64,000 nt of DNA from Natrinema sp. HArc-T2 (GTDB taxonomy: Archaea; Halobacteriota; Halobacteria; Halobacteriales; Natrialbaceae). The notes beneath the pieces are model-generated. The model was not told where the DNA came from, searched no databases, and worked only from the letters and a program-made list of their open reading frames with translations. The position numbers and the translations under genes are program-made. This document shows positions 34,791 through 42,932 of the stretch, one piece after another. Position 1 is the first letter of the stretch, and every line of letters starts with the position of its first letter. The stretch covers positions 44,096 through 108,095 of the forward strand of contig NZ_JBGUAZ010000008.1 of assembly GCF_041821085.1 (NCBI RefSeq), read 5' to 3'.

Positions 34791-36017
34791 GTCACTCGTA
34801 GGGGCCCGTCCCTCGTCTCGCATATACTCGTCGAGAGTGTCCGCAAGTGCCTCCGCAAAGGCTTGGTCGTTGATATCAGTCTCCATTTCGATGAGTTCGA
34901 TTCCATCATTGAGCGTCGATCGCAACGCATCGAACAGTGCTGTGTCTGCTTCGGGATCGTGAAAATCCTCACCCGCCGTATCTATCGCCGAGACACCTTC
35001 GAGGGGGAGCACGAGGGCGGTCGGCCCCGTAGCGGCATTGAGTTTCTCGGCAATGATCGTTCCCAGTTCGGCGTTCTCCTCGAGTGTCGTCCGCATGAGT
35101 GTTACCTGCGGATTATGGATGTGGAACTGCCGTCCCTCGAACTCCTCGGGAACCGAATCACGCGGACCGAAGTTGACCATATCGAGCGCGCCCGTCGAGA
35201 CGACCTGTGGGATGCCTTCGTTTCCAGCTGCTTCGAGTCGGTTCGGGCCAGCGCTGAGTACTCCCCCAACTAGTTCGTCGGCCCACTCGGTCGTCGTGAC
35301 ATCAAGAACACCGTCAATGACGCCCTCCTCAACGAGCGTCTCCATTGCGCGACCGCCTGTCCCGGTCGCATGGAAGACGATCGTCTCATAACCGTTTGCT
35401 TCGAGTCTCTCACGGGCAGTCTGAACGCAGGGTGTCGTCACACCGAACATCGTGATACCAATCGTCGGCCGATCTTCGACGTCGACATCGGGTTCGTTCG
35501 AGACCATTCCAACCATCGCGAGAGCGGCATTGGCGATGACTTGCCGCGAGAGCTGATTTAGCCCCTCGATATCTGCGACCGAATACATCATCATGATATC
35601 CCGGGAACCGACGTAGGGCTCTGTATCTCCGGACGCCATCGTCGAGATCATGAGTTTGGGGACACCGACCGGCAGTGCCCGCATTGCCGTCGTCGCAATC
35701 GAGGTGTTACCCGAGCCACCGAGTCCGAGAACACCATCAAGGATACCCTCGTCGTAGAGCTGTTGTGCGATTTCGGCTGCACCCTCGCTCATTACTTCCA
35801 TCGCCTCACCGCGATCAGCTTCACTCCGTAACTGCTCGAGTGTCGTCCCGGCTGCCTCGGCGACCGTGCTCGCAGCCGTCTCTGGTTCGGACGAGGGTTC
35901 ACCGACCACGCCAGTGTCGACAATGTGGACATCCACGCCTTGGGCTTCGATGACGTCTCTCGCAAAGCCGATTTCCTCGCCTTTCGTGTCCAGTGTGCCA
36001 ACGATGACAACGCTCAT
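34779..36017 (-). CDS. Tm-1-like (UPF0261) ATP-binding domain protein
   Basis: A 412-residue protein matching the N-terminal half of plant Tm-1: VVIVGTLDTKGEEIGFARD at the start, LGLGGSGNTSIATTAMRALP (~100), STMASGDTEPYVGSRDI and a second Rossmann-like half (IGITMFGVTTPCVQTARERL, VFHATGTGGRAMETLV). In plants and fungi this domain is fused to a TIM-barrel PEP-hydrolase-like domain; here that partner is the separate gene at 36457. The start overlaps the cupin stop (ATGA). The physiological role of the prokaryotic pair is not established. Confidence 0.9.
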   Translation of the reverse strand: MSVVIVGTLDTKGEEIGFARDVIEAQGVDVHIVDTGVVGEPSSEPETAASTVAEAAGTTLEQLRSEADRGEAMEVMSEGAAEIAQQLYDEGILDGVLGLGGSGNTSIATTAMRALPVGVPKLMISTMASGDTEPYVGSRDIMMMYSVADIEGLNQLSRQVIANAALAMVGMVSNEPDVDVEDRPTIGITMFGVTTPCVQTARERLEANGYETIVFHATGTGGRAMETLVEEGVIDGVLDVTTTEWADELVGGVLSAGPNRLEAAGNEGIPQVVSTGALDMVNFGPRDSVPEEFEGRQFHIHNPQVTLMRTTLEENAELGTIIAEKLNAATGPTALVLPLEGVSAIDTAGEDFHDPEADTALFDALRSTLNDGIELIEMETDINDQAFAEALADTLDEYMRDEGRAPTSDGTG

Positions 36018-36454
36018 GGGTCGGTATCAGTTGCAACGGCGTCTTCTTTGCTCGGCAGTTCACCGGCGGGAACGACCTCACACTCAGGGAGGTCCCGGAG
36101 TACGTCTTCCGGTCCGGGAGGCGCATACACGGCCAAGAGAAGCAACGGCTCCCAGCCGGTGTTGACGGTCCCATGTTCGACTCCCTCTGGGATGAATACC
36201 AACTCACCTGCCGTAATTTCGCGTGTTTTATCCGCAACTTCCTGTTCACCCTCCCCACGGAGGACGTAGAGAATCTCGTCACTGTCGGGGTGAGTGTGTC
36301 GTTCGTGGCCTTTCCCCGGCTCGAGTTTCACAACACCTGCGCTGAAGCGTTCGCCACCAGTGACTTCGGGAGTACTCAACCATTTGAGCACCCCCCAGTC
36401 AAACATCTGGCTCTCGACGTCATCTGGCCCAATGAAGTGCTTGGTCTCTGGCAT
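36014..36454 (-). CDS. Cupin-domain protein
   Basis: 146 residues. It has the two cupin motifs: GHERHTHPDSDEILYVLRGE (metal ligands His, His, Glu) and PEGVEHGTVNTG (His). Leader residues RFSAGVVKLEPG precede the first motif. It lies between the Tm-1-like and PEP-hydrolase-like genes with 4-nt overlap on one side and 2-nt spacing on the other, so it is a member of the same operon. A small-molecule binding or isomerase role is likely; the substrate is unknown. Confidence 0.88.
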   Translation of the reverse strand: MPETKHFIGPDDVESQMFDWGVLKWLSTPEVTGGERFSAGVVKLEPGKGHERHTHPDSDEILYVLRGEGEQEVADKTREITAGELVFIPEGVEHGTVNTGWEPLLLLAVYAPPGPEDVLRDLPECEVVPAGELPSKEDAVATDTDP

Positions 36455-36456
36455 GG

Positions 36457-37290
36457 TTAGAACTCGATCGCTTTGAATTCGCTGGCCTGGGTTTCGATAG
36501 CCTCCTCGGTCGGAAGCCGCTCAAGGCTGGACGCACCGAAGAATCCGACGACGCCTTCTGTGTTGTTCAGGACGTATTCAGCGTCGTCGGGCCATGCGAT
36601 AGGGCCGCCATGACAGATAACCATCACATCATCATTGACAGCTGTGGCCGCGTCGTGGTGGGCCTGAACCCGTTCGGCAGCAGTTTCGATGTCGAGTGCC
36701 GTTTCAGCACCGATGTCACCAGAGGTTGTCAGACCCATGTGCGAAACAATCACATCAGCACCAGCTTCGGCCATCTCGCGGGCCTGTTCTTCACTGAAGA
36801 CGTACGGACACGTGAGCATGCCCTGTTCGGAAGCTTCTCGAATCATGTCAATCTCCTTGTCATACCCCATACCCGTTTCCTCGATGTTCTGCCGGAACTG
36901 GCTATCCTCGTCGATGAGACCGACCGTCGGAAAGTTCTGGACGCCCGAGAATCCGCGCCGCTTGAGATCCTCGATGAAGACATCCATCTGCCGGAATGGA
37001 TCGGTTCCATTGACGCCTGCAAGAACTGGCGTGTCTTCCACGACCGGCAACACCTGCCGGCCCATATCGAGAACGATCTCATTGGCATCGCCGTACGGAA
37101 GCAGGCCGGCAAGCGAGCCACGACCGTTCATTCGGTAGCGTCCGGAGTTGTAGATAATCAGGAGGTCGACACCGCCGCGCTCGGCGAACTTCGCCGACAT
37201 ACCCGTTCCTGCGCCAGCACCGATGATTGGATCCCCACTCGATACGGTCTCGTGTAGCCGCTTCAGTGACTCCTCGTGTGTGAACGACAT
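36457..37290 (-). CDS. PEP-hydrolase-like TIM-barrel protein (Tm-1 C-terminal-domain type)
   Basis: 277 residues from ATG 37290; the frame opens at 37326. Motifs: IIGAGAGTGMSAKFAERGGV, LLIIYNSGRYRMNGRGSLAG, VLAGVNGTDPF, GFSGVQNFPTVGLID, ADVIVSHMGLTTSGDIG and VICHGGPIAWPDDAEYVL. This matches the phosphoenolpyruvate-hydrolase-like family, the domain fused C-terminally in plant Tm-1. It heads the three-gene operon with the cupin and Tm-1-like genes. Biochemical activity of archaeal members is not known to me. Confidence 0.88.
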   Translation of the reverse strand: MSFTHEESLKRLHETVSSGDPIIGAGAGTGMSAKFAERGGVDLLIIYNSGRYRMNGRGSLAGLLPYGDANEIVLDMGRQVLPVVEDTPVLAGVNGTDPFRQMDVFIEDLKRRGFSGVQNFPTVGLIDEDSQFRQNIEETGMGYDKEIDMIREASEQGMLTCPYVFSEEQAREMAEAGADVIVSHMGLTTSGDIGAETALDIETAAERVQAHHDAATAVNDDVMVICHGGPIAWPDDAEYVLNNTEGVVGFFGASSLERLPTEEAIETQASEFKAIEF

Positions 37291-37397
37291 ATGATAACGA
37301 ATACCAATTCTGTCCCCACTATTCAAGCTTCACATATTCATACAGAATGGAACGAGGTTTGTTTATGGCATCTGCGGAGTCCAATATGTGCGCACTC

Positions 37398-38000
37398 CTA
37401 TGGCTTGTCGAGTTTTGCGAAAACGAACTCAGTCTGACTGCCGAGTGGATCGGTCGCCATCTCGAGTCGAACATCGGTGAACCCTGACGCACGCAACTGT
37501 ACGAGCGTCTGGTCTCGTCCGGCTGCTGAAAAGAACATTCGGTCGCCCATCCAGCCGTGACGAATGGTTTCGAATCGATTACTGGGCAGCGTCATGAGCA
37601 AGTAGCCACCGTGTCGGAGAACGCGAGCGAATTCGTCGTACACTGCCGGGTGGCGCTCTCGTGGCACGTGAAACACAGCATGGTAGGCTGTAATCGCGTC
37701 GAACTGCTTGTCACCGATTGGTAACTCCGACATCTCGCCGTGAATCAATTGGGCTGTCGGAACCGTCTCTGCTGCGAGGTCGAGTCCACGCTGAGATACG
37801 TCGAGCCCGACGCTTCCCGGCGGGAGATTTGAAAGCGTTCGTGCACCGTCACCACAACCGATATCAAGCACGTCGGGGCTCTCAGGGAACAACGCAAGCA
37901 ACTCATCAATCAATCGTGCATCCGATCCGTCCGGTTCTCGCTCTTCAGCATACCTCTCTGAGACGGCGTCCCAAGCGCGACGTACTTCGTTCCGATCCAT
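37398..38000 (-). CDS. Class I SAM-dependent methyltransferase
   Basis: A 200-residue protein with the SAM-binding motif I VLDIGCGDGARTL (~residue 40), motif II acidic GLDVSQRGLD and post-motif FDAITAYHAVFHV, then FARVLRHGGYLLMTLPS. The fold is that of UbiE/Ubi-type small-molecule methylases; the substrate is unknown. It is monocistronic, and the TnpB remnant lies just upstream. Confidence 0.9.
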   Translation of the reverse strand: MDRNEVRRAWDAVSERYAEEREPDGSDARLIDELLALFPESPDVLDIGCGDGARTLSNLPPGSVGLDVSQRGLDLAAETVPTAQLIHGEMSELPIGDKQFDAITAYHAVFHVPRERHPAVYDEFARVLRHGGYLLMTLPSNRFETIRHGWMGDRMFFSAAGRDQTLVQLRASGFTDVRLEMATDPLGSQTEFVFAKLDKP

Positions 38001-38067
38001 GGAGAAAATACGGGCCAGGAGGGCTTGGGCTTGACTCTCGTGTGAGAAGTTCCGGTCCTCAGAGGCA

Positions 38068-38393
38068 TTACGCTAGCTGGCAACTTCGAATCGAGAAAGG
38101 ACGTAAACAGCCTCGGGCCACCGCGCCCGAGGCTTTTGTTGGTTCCCTCAGCCGTGCCCGAGCACTCCCTGCTCGGCAAGCGAGCGGGATGAGGTTGGGC
38201 GGCTTACGTGCCCCGACCCGGACAGACGCACCAACCGCAGCTGTGGATGGGTTTTGTGGGGTCCGGTAATTCGTGTTGTTGCCGTCGAGTTTCGCCTTCT
38301 CGCGCCACGCGACATTCGATCCACCGGACGTATCGCTTTTCGACACTCGAAACACACCGTGTGCAGAGTGAACTCTGTGTGCGTGGGGATCAA
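38068..38393 (-). pseudogene. C-terminal remnant of an IS1341-type TnpB (RNA-guided nuclease) gene
   Basis: Two minus-strand frames share what looks like a TnpB tail. One reads VCFECRKAI, the other SNVAWREKAKLDGNN, which together resemble the TnpB zinc ribbon followed by its conserved Asn-Ala-Asn region. The rest, up to the Ser/Arg-rich end RGCLRPFSIRSC, runs through an 8-bp hairpin (GCCTCGGG / CCCGAGGC, 38110-38133). No upstream catalytic domain remains. Assignment rests on pattern memory and on the hairpin being shared with two other loci here. Confidence 0.45.
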
Positions 38394-38456
38394 CTATCTA
38401 TGAAGAGGGAGTTTCATCCCTGTTTTCTTAGGAAATACGGTGTGTCTTTCGTCCCC

Positions 38457-38669
38457 CTACGTTCCGTGCCGCTGGTCGAGCACACTAGTATCAGAATCTG
38501 TACTGTCTGGTCCAGCGACTGTCTTTGCACGCTCGAGTTCACGGAGCTCTCGCTGAGCCTGCCGTTCGAGCAGTTCGGCTCGCCGACAACGGCCATGAGC
38601 CACGTCGTCGACACCGTCCTCATCACTGATCGTGAAGCGCTTGCCACGGTGATCGATCTGCTTGAGCAT
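38457..38669 (-). CDS. Small protein of unknown function, coupled to a zinc-finger gene
   Basis: 70 residues from ATG 38669. The start overlaps the stop of the upstream gene as TGATG, which is typical for translational coupling and supports a real gene. The N-terminal half reads MLKQIDHRGKRFTISDEDG, followed by a charged helix (RRAELLERQAQRELRELERA) and an acidic tail. No family is recognised. Confidence 0.55.
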   Translation of the reverse strand: MLKQIDHRGKRFTISDEDGVDDVAHGRCRRAELLERQAQRELRELERAKTVAGPDSTDSDTSVLDQRHGT

Positions 38670-38833
38670 CAGCACCGATCCTCGGCTTCATCTATTGAAG
38701 CATCTCGAGCGTCCGCTTGGAGGTGCTCGTAGCGGACCTCGCAGCTGTCCGAACAGAACCGACCAGAATACCCTGTCCGATCGCGAGCAGGTTCCGAACA
38801 CGTTGGCATCCGACACTCATCGCGGTCAGTCAT
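38669..38833 (-). CDS. 54-residue zinc-finger-like protein
   Basis: From ATG 38833 the protein has ECRMPTC and FCSDSCEVRYEHLQ, i.e. C-x4-C and C-x3-C pairs 17 residues apart, resembling treble-clef or MYM-like zinc knuckles that recur on haloarchaeal plasmids and proviruses. It is translated together with the 70-aa gene (TGATG overlap). Family not named; a DNA- or RNA-binding role is only a guess. Confidence 0.6.
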   Translation of the reverse strand: MTDRDECRMPTCSEPARDRTGYSGRFCSDSCEVRYEHLQADARDASIDEAEDRC

Positions 38834-38989
38834 CTGGTGATCCCTCGATGCAGGAACCGAGTCGTTTCAATGCTTGCCGACGCAACTACTGTCTTTTTTG
38901 TCTCATGGGTTGCTGCGGTGGACTCCCTTCGAGCCCTGCACCCCTTCCGGGAGATACAAACCGTCTCGAGTGACGAGCTCACTCAACAG

Positions 38990-39586
38990 TCAGCGGCTGA
39001 ACGTACCATCTGGCGCAGGGACAAGTCCAGTACGTATCTCGAGGTCGACACGGCGAAGATGCTTACAGCCGTCATCTGGCTGGCGCTGTTCGAAACCTGG
39101 GCACGTACACGTCGTTACCTCGATATCGACTTTGTAGGTATTTCCGCTCTCGCTACGGACCTCGTAGACCGGGCCCACTGTTGCAAAGCGGACGTCAAAC
39201 TTCTCGTTCAGTGCACGGCGAGTTTGTGGGTCGTCGATCGAGTAGCCACCTGCCTCGAGGGCAGTTGGTGGCTGGGGGTTGTCGCAGGGGACGATGAACT
39301 CGTCGCGATGGTTGCGTTCTTGGCTGCACTTTCTGCAACGCCAGTAGCGTGTGCGATATTCGTAGCCATCAGTGAGATTGAGTTCGTGTACGGTGTTGGC
39401 TCCGTGCCTGGTAACCACTCGTCGATCGCGACGAGTTCGTGTCCGTTCAGCCGGGCAACGTCCCCTGGATAGCTGCGATCGCGGTCGCTCGTGTGCTCGT
39501 CTGTCGGTGGATCTCGATGCGGATCGCTCTAGGGTGGTCGGTTTGTACTCATTCGTGGCCTCGAGGCACACAAATATGCGCCTCAA
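38990..39586 (-). pseudogene. SWIM zinc-finger protein, N-terminally truncated and frameshifted
   Basis: The C-terminal ~150 residues are coherent: a CxxC-like RCRKCSQERNHRDEF, then YEVRSESGNTYKVDIEV, and a SWIM motif CTCPGFEQRQPDDGCKHLRR. Upstream, sense switches to another frame (YPGDVARLNGHELVAIDE) just before VVTRHGANTVHELN, so there is a frameshift near 39435. Before that, the frame enters the 87-bp repeat A, which supplies an accidental start at 39586. I read this as a gene cut by the repeat and broken by a frameshift. Confidence 0.6.
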
Positions 39587-39619
39587 GCCGCTCGGGCGCA
39601 GAAAAACTGGCTTGTCACG
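39533..39619 (+). repeat. Direct repeat A (87 bp)
   Basis: Nearly identical to repeat B at 43440-43527, in the same orientation. The shared core runs from CTCATTCGTGGCCTCGAGGC to ACTGGCTTGTCACG, with four substitutions clustered in AAATATGCGCC versus GAGTGTGCGCT. The core folds as a hairpin (AGGCACA to TGCGCCT), and the substitutions largely keep pairing through G-U wobbles. Together the copies bracket ~3.8 kb. Confidence 0.85.
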
Positions 39620-39675
39620 CTTGCTCTATAAATGAGCAAGGCGAGTGCTCGGGGTTAAGCCCCGAGGCGGTTCAC
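39620..39675 (+). repeat. Tandem hairpins with GCGGTTCAC end (IS200/IS605 or omega-RNA-like)
   Basis: Two perfect 7-bp hairpins in a row: CTTGCTC / GAGCAAG with loop TATAAAT (39620-39640), and CTCGGGG / CCCCGAG with loop TTAAG (39648-39666), then GCGGTTCAC. They follow repeat A directly. The second hairpin plus tail recurs at 7333-7360 and, diverged, on the minus strand at 38101-38133 beside the TnpB remnant. Confidence 0.55.
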
Positions 39676-39740
39676 GATGTGGTTGAACTGGCTGTGGAGT
39701 ATGCGTTACACGTCGAAACAGGGCACAACCAATCGAGTGT

Positions 39741-40109
39741 TCAGCCCAATCGGCCGCCATCGCCGTTCCAGTAGTGCCAGTCGTCGACTGCTTCCCGAGT
39801 ATCGGGATCCACATCGAGTACTTCGAGCTGTGACAACGGTACGCCAAATTCCCGATCCATCCACTTCACGAGGACGAACATCTCACGGCTGCTGACGACT
39901 TTGTCGGTCATTCCAATGACACGCACTTCTTCGTCCTCTCTCAGTGGCGAGATCACTCGCTTCTCGATACACTGCGCCTGAAAGGGAAAGGTAATCTCGC
40001 GTTCGAGATAGTAGCACCAGCTGATCGCCTGCTCATCTGCAGTGTAGGCATCGGTGAGTATTTCGCTCCGAATGCGTTTGTTTCGCTCTTCGTCTGTCTC
40101 CCGTCTCAT
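39741..40109 (-). CDS. CcbP-type calcium-binding protein
   Basis: 122 residues. A charged N-terminal helix (RRETDEERNKRIRSEIL) leads into WCYYLEREITFPFQAQCIE and a C-terminal half MFVLVKWMDREFGVPLSQLE with VDDWHYWN. This matches the CcbP (Calci_bind) family, first described as an acidic calcium-binding protein in cyanobacterial heterocysts. The start overlaps the upstream pRiA4b-like gene by ATGA. It is the third gene of a three-gene overlapping operon. Confidence 0.82.
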   Translation of the reverse strand: MRRETDEERNKRIRSEILTDAYTADEQAISWCYYLEREITFPFQAQCIEKRVISPLREDEEVRVIGMTDKVVSSREMFVLVKWMDREFGVPLSQLEVLDVDPDTREAVDDWHYWNGDGGRLG

Positions 40110-40885
40110 GGTCGTTTCTCCTTGACAACCGCAGCTGTGTCGGTTGACGTGATCACATCGTTGTTGTCGAGAACCCCGTCGATCTCTTCAGGTTCGTAGA
40201 CACCCTTGACGATGCAGTAGTAGTGAGATGGTGTACCGAAATCGTAGACCAAACTGAGTCTGTCACCTTCTTGGAGTCCGGCCCGTTCGGCGACATCCGC
40301 GATCGTCGTTTCGCTCGCTTTCGTGTATGTCCGGTCACCCGCTTCCTCGTACTGGTAGTCTGGAAGCACATTGAGACTGGAATCCAGGTATTCGTCTTCG
40401 AGACCGTACATCCGGAGGTGGAAGTCATCGAGCGTAGTGAACCGACATACAAGTCTGTCCAGTTCAGCCATCGTCGTCTCCGGCCTAACGACGATATCGT
40501 ACCACTCGTCTCGTGCACGGCCTTTCTGCTTCCACCGGAGACGATACCCGACAGTTCCGATCTTTTCGGATACGTCTTCAGCGTCCCGTTCCTGATCTTT
40601 CTCTACTGCTTCACGAGTGTTCGACCAGCAATACGAGCAGATCTCTGCAGGTGCATCGCCCTCGAAACCCTCTTTATCGATATCGTGGTGAGATACAAAC
40701 TCGGAAAATGGGACTCGCTGGGGTCGCGGATGGCGATGGCCTCGACTACACATCATCTCGCCGGGAGCGCTGGGAGTGAGCGAGAAGCGAGAGTCCGTCT
40801 CTGATTGGTCAGCATCCATATCGATAATGTGCGCTACTGTTCCGCTTCCGAGCTCAATCACGAATCGATCTGTTGGCTCGCTCAT
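40106..40885 (-). CDS. pRiA4b ORF-3-like domain protein with N-terminal Cys/His motif
   Basis: 259 residues. The N-terminal ~110 residues hold a possible zinc site (MMCSRGHRHPRP, then EICSYCWSN). Residues ~115-235 are a pRiA4b ORF-3-like domain: YRLRWKQKGRARDEWYDIVV, then FHLRMYGLEDEYLDSS and DVAERAGLQEGDRLSLVYDFG. The domain is a ubiquitin-like fold common on plasmids and in SWIM-protein neighbourhoods; its function is unknown. It overlaps both neighbours by 4 nt, implying tight co-translation. Confidence 0.85.
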   Translation of the reverse strand: MSEPTDRFVIELGSGTVAHIIDMDADQSETDSRFSLTPSAPGEMMCSRGHRHPRPQRVPFSEFVSHHDIDKEGFEGDAPAEICSYCWSNTREAVEKDQERDAEDVSEKIGTVGYRLRWKQKGRARDEWYDIVVRPETTMAELDRLVCRFTTLDDFHLRMYGLEDEYLDSSLNVLPDYQYEEAGDRTYTKASETTIADVAERAGLQEGDRLSLVYDFGTPSHYYCIVKGVYEPEEIDGVLDNNDVITSTDTAAVVKEKRP

Positions 40886-41679
40886 TCGTACTGCTCCTCA
40901 AGGTCGTCAAGTGCGCGCCAGAACTGCTCGCTATTGATTGGCGGTTCTGTCGTTGCCCGTGCTTCCAGTACGCCAGCGTACGTGTCGAACTCCTCAGGAG
41001 TCGGATCGGTCGCAAGAATGCAGTCAGCGTATCCATCGAGTGCAGTCTGTATGGTCCGTGCGTAGTGGTCGTAGGCCCCGTCGATCCAGTTGTACTTCTC
41101 GTCGACCTCCTCAAACACCGCTCGATAGACGGTCGCTGCGGCCAGATACCGGTCGCGGTCACGGTACTGCTTGGCAATCTCGAAAAATCGGGAGAAGTCG
41201 ATGGCTTCGAACACGGCCGGGTCGGCGTGCTGCTCGAACAGTTGTGCGATTTCCTCACGATATTCGTCGACCGATTTGTGATCGTCGCCGAACCGTGCGA
41301 GAAACTGCTCACGCAATTCCGCGTGCTCGGCGAGTGCGTCACGGACGAACTTACGCAGGTCGTCGGTCGACACGTCGTCTAAGACTGCCTCGACACGCTC
41401 GCTTTCATCCTGTGGCGGGCTGGCGGCGATGTCCAATAATACTGCGACGACGTGCTTGCAGTCGCCGCCACCGTCGTACGGACAGGTACACCGTGTGTCG
41501 ATACTTTTCCCGCTGAATTTGACAGTCACGTCGTACAGGCTCGAGCCACTGACAGTCGCGGTCACGAGGTCGTCGAACCGGTCGAGATGCTGAATACGTC
41601 CCTCGTCGCGGTAGTTTTTCCCGCGCTCGAACACTGCGTCGGTGCTCCGGTTCTCGATAGTTTCCCTATCGACGTTCAT
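40882..41679 (-). CDS. SWIM zinc-finger protein with C-terminal helical repeat region
   Basis: 265 residues from ATG 41679. Residues ~10-65 are a SWIM domain: FERGKNYRDEGRIQHL, then CTCPYDGGGDCKHVVAVL (C-x-C...C-x-H). Residues ~75-265 are acidic helical repeats (DDVSTDDLRKFVRDALAEHA, FFEIAKQYRDRDRYLAAATV), TPR-like. SWIM domains bind DNA or protein and occur with helicases and in bacterial and archaeal defence or recombination loci. It is the first gene of the SWIM/pRiA4b/CcbP operon. Confidence 0.87.
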   Translation of the reverse strand: MNVDRETIENRSTDAVFERGKNYRDEGRIQHLDRFDDLVTATVSGSSLYDVTVKFSGKSIDTRCTCPYDGGGDCKHVVAVLLDIAASPPQDESERVEAVLDDVSTDDLRKFVRDALAEHAELREQFLARFGDDHKSVDEYREEIAQLFEQHADPAVFEAIDFSRFFEIAKQYRDRDRYLAAATVYRAVFEEVDEKYNWIDGAYDHYARTIQTALDGYADCILATDPTPEEFDTYAGVLEARATTEPPINSEQFWRALDDLEEQYE

Positions 41680-41900
41680 GCTCGTCCTTCGACGCGGGCG
41701 TAGAATTTGATTTCGGTGCCGAATGGGGCAGCCCGCCGGCTCAGATCGACCAGCGCCATCGTAAGCGTCACGCGAGGCGTTTGTCAAGCGGTTCGTTTGC
41801 TCGCTCACAGTGCGGTGACTGAGTAGGCACTCGGAACAATCGAAGACAGTTATCGAACGATCTCAGAGAGGAGAACCGCCGAGCTACAAGCCTGTTGTGA

Positions 41901-42836
41901 CTAGTTCGATCGTAGTTCAATCAGATCGAATGCTAACTGTCGCAGTTCGTCGATTTCATCAATATCGGTGAGCCATCGCTCGGGCAGTGTACCCTCTCCG
42001 AACCGGGCACCTGCAACTGCGCCGGCGACGGCACCGATCGTATCTGTATCGCCACCCATCATCACTGCGTCAACAATCGCGTCTTCAGCAGTCTCGGCGG
42101 TCAGCCCGTGATACAGGCCTGCCTGCAGCGTTGTGACGACGTATCCCGAGTTCTCAAGAGAGATATCCACCGGTTCGCCACGGCGAGCGGCAGTGACCGG
42201 TTCAACAGCGTTTCGAACGTCGTCGGGCAGCTCTGAGCCGATATCATCTAAGACCCTTTCGAGAGGCTGGTCGACATCGATTAGGAGATTCGCGAGCGTC
42301 TGATTGAAAAGTGCACAACTCCACTGACACCGCGGATCTGCGTGGGTGATCGCTGACGACTGCCGACTGATGTCGACGAGTTCGACTGGCTCGTCTTGAT
42401 ACGCGATGGCGTATGGCGCACACCGCATCAGGCTGCCGTTGCCGGCGTTGCTACCTTCCGTGCTTGCCTCCCACTCACGCTGGCCAGCTTCGTCCCACGA
42501 TTCGCCGTTCTGGATCCGTTGGAGTGCACTCGAGGTCATGATCCCGATGTCGAACGGCCCCGACCGTTTCCAGTCAATGAATCTGGTGGCGATGTCTTCT
42601 GGCTCAAATGCGCCGTGTTCTGCGAGACTCCGGGCGATACAGAGTGCCATCTCCGTGTCATCAGTGATTGTTCCCGCGGGTTGGCCGTGGGTCCCGTGGG
42701 CGAGCATTTCAGTCACCCGCCCGTGTGTTCGCTCGATTCGATCCGGCCCTTGGAATTCGACTGGGCGTCCGAGCGCGTCCCCACATGCGAGCCCCAGCAA
42801 GATCCCTTGTGCTCGTGATTGACAGTCGTTCGCCAT
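41901..42836 (-). CDS. ADP-ribosylglycohydrolase-family protein
   Basis: 311 residues from ATG 42836 (an upstream GTG would add 5). It has the DraG-type dinuclear-metal motifs: GLACGDALGRPVEF near the start, TITDDTEMALCIARSLA (~residue 55), NAGNGSLMRCAPYA (~130) and the C-terminal MMGGDTDTIGAVAGAVAGAR (~275). Family members hydrolyse ADP-ribose from proteins or other acceptors and need Mg. Such genes occur in NAD-linked defence and toxin-antidote systems as well as housekeeping. No ADP-ribosyltransferase is visible beside it. Confidence 0.92.
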   Translation of the reverse strand: MANDCQSRAQGILLGLACGDALGRPVEFQGPDRIERTHGRVTEMLAHGTHGQPAGTITDDTEMALCIARSLAEHGAFEPEDIATRFIDWKRSGPFDIGIMTSSALQRIQNGESWDEAGQREWEASTEGSNAGNGSLMRCAPYAIAYQDEPVELVDISRQSSAITHADPRCQWSCALFNQTLANLLIDVDQPLERVLDDIGSELPDDVRNAVEPVTAARRGEPVDISLENSGYVVTTLQAGLYHGLTAETAEDAIVDAVMMGGDTDTIGAVAGAVAGARFGEGTLPERWLTDIDEIDELRQLAFDLIELRSN

Positions 42837-42932
42837 ACGCGATACACACACATCTGGTTACTAACTATTGTGGTCAGGGTGGCAGCGGCTGTTAGTAGCA
42901 AGGCAGATTGGGATCGAAACAGCCGAATTCGA

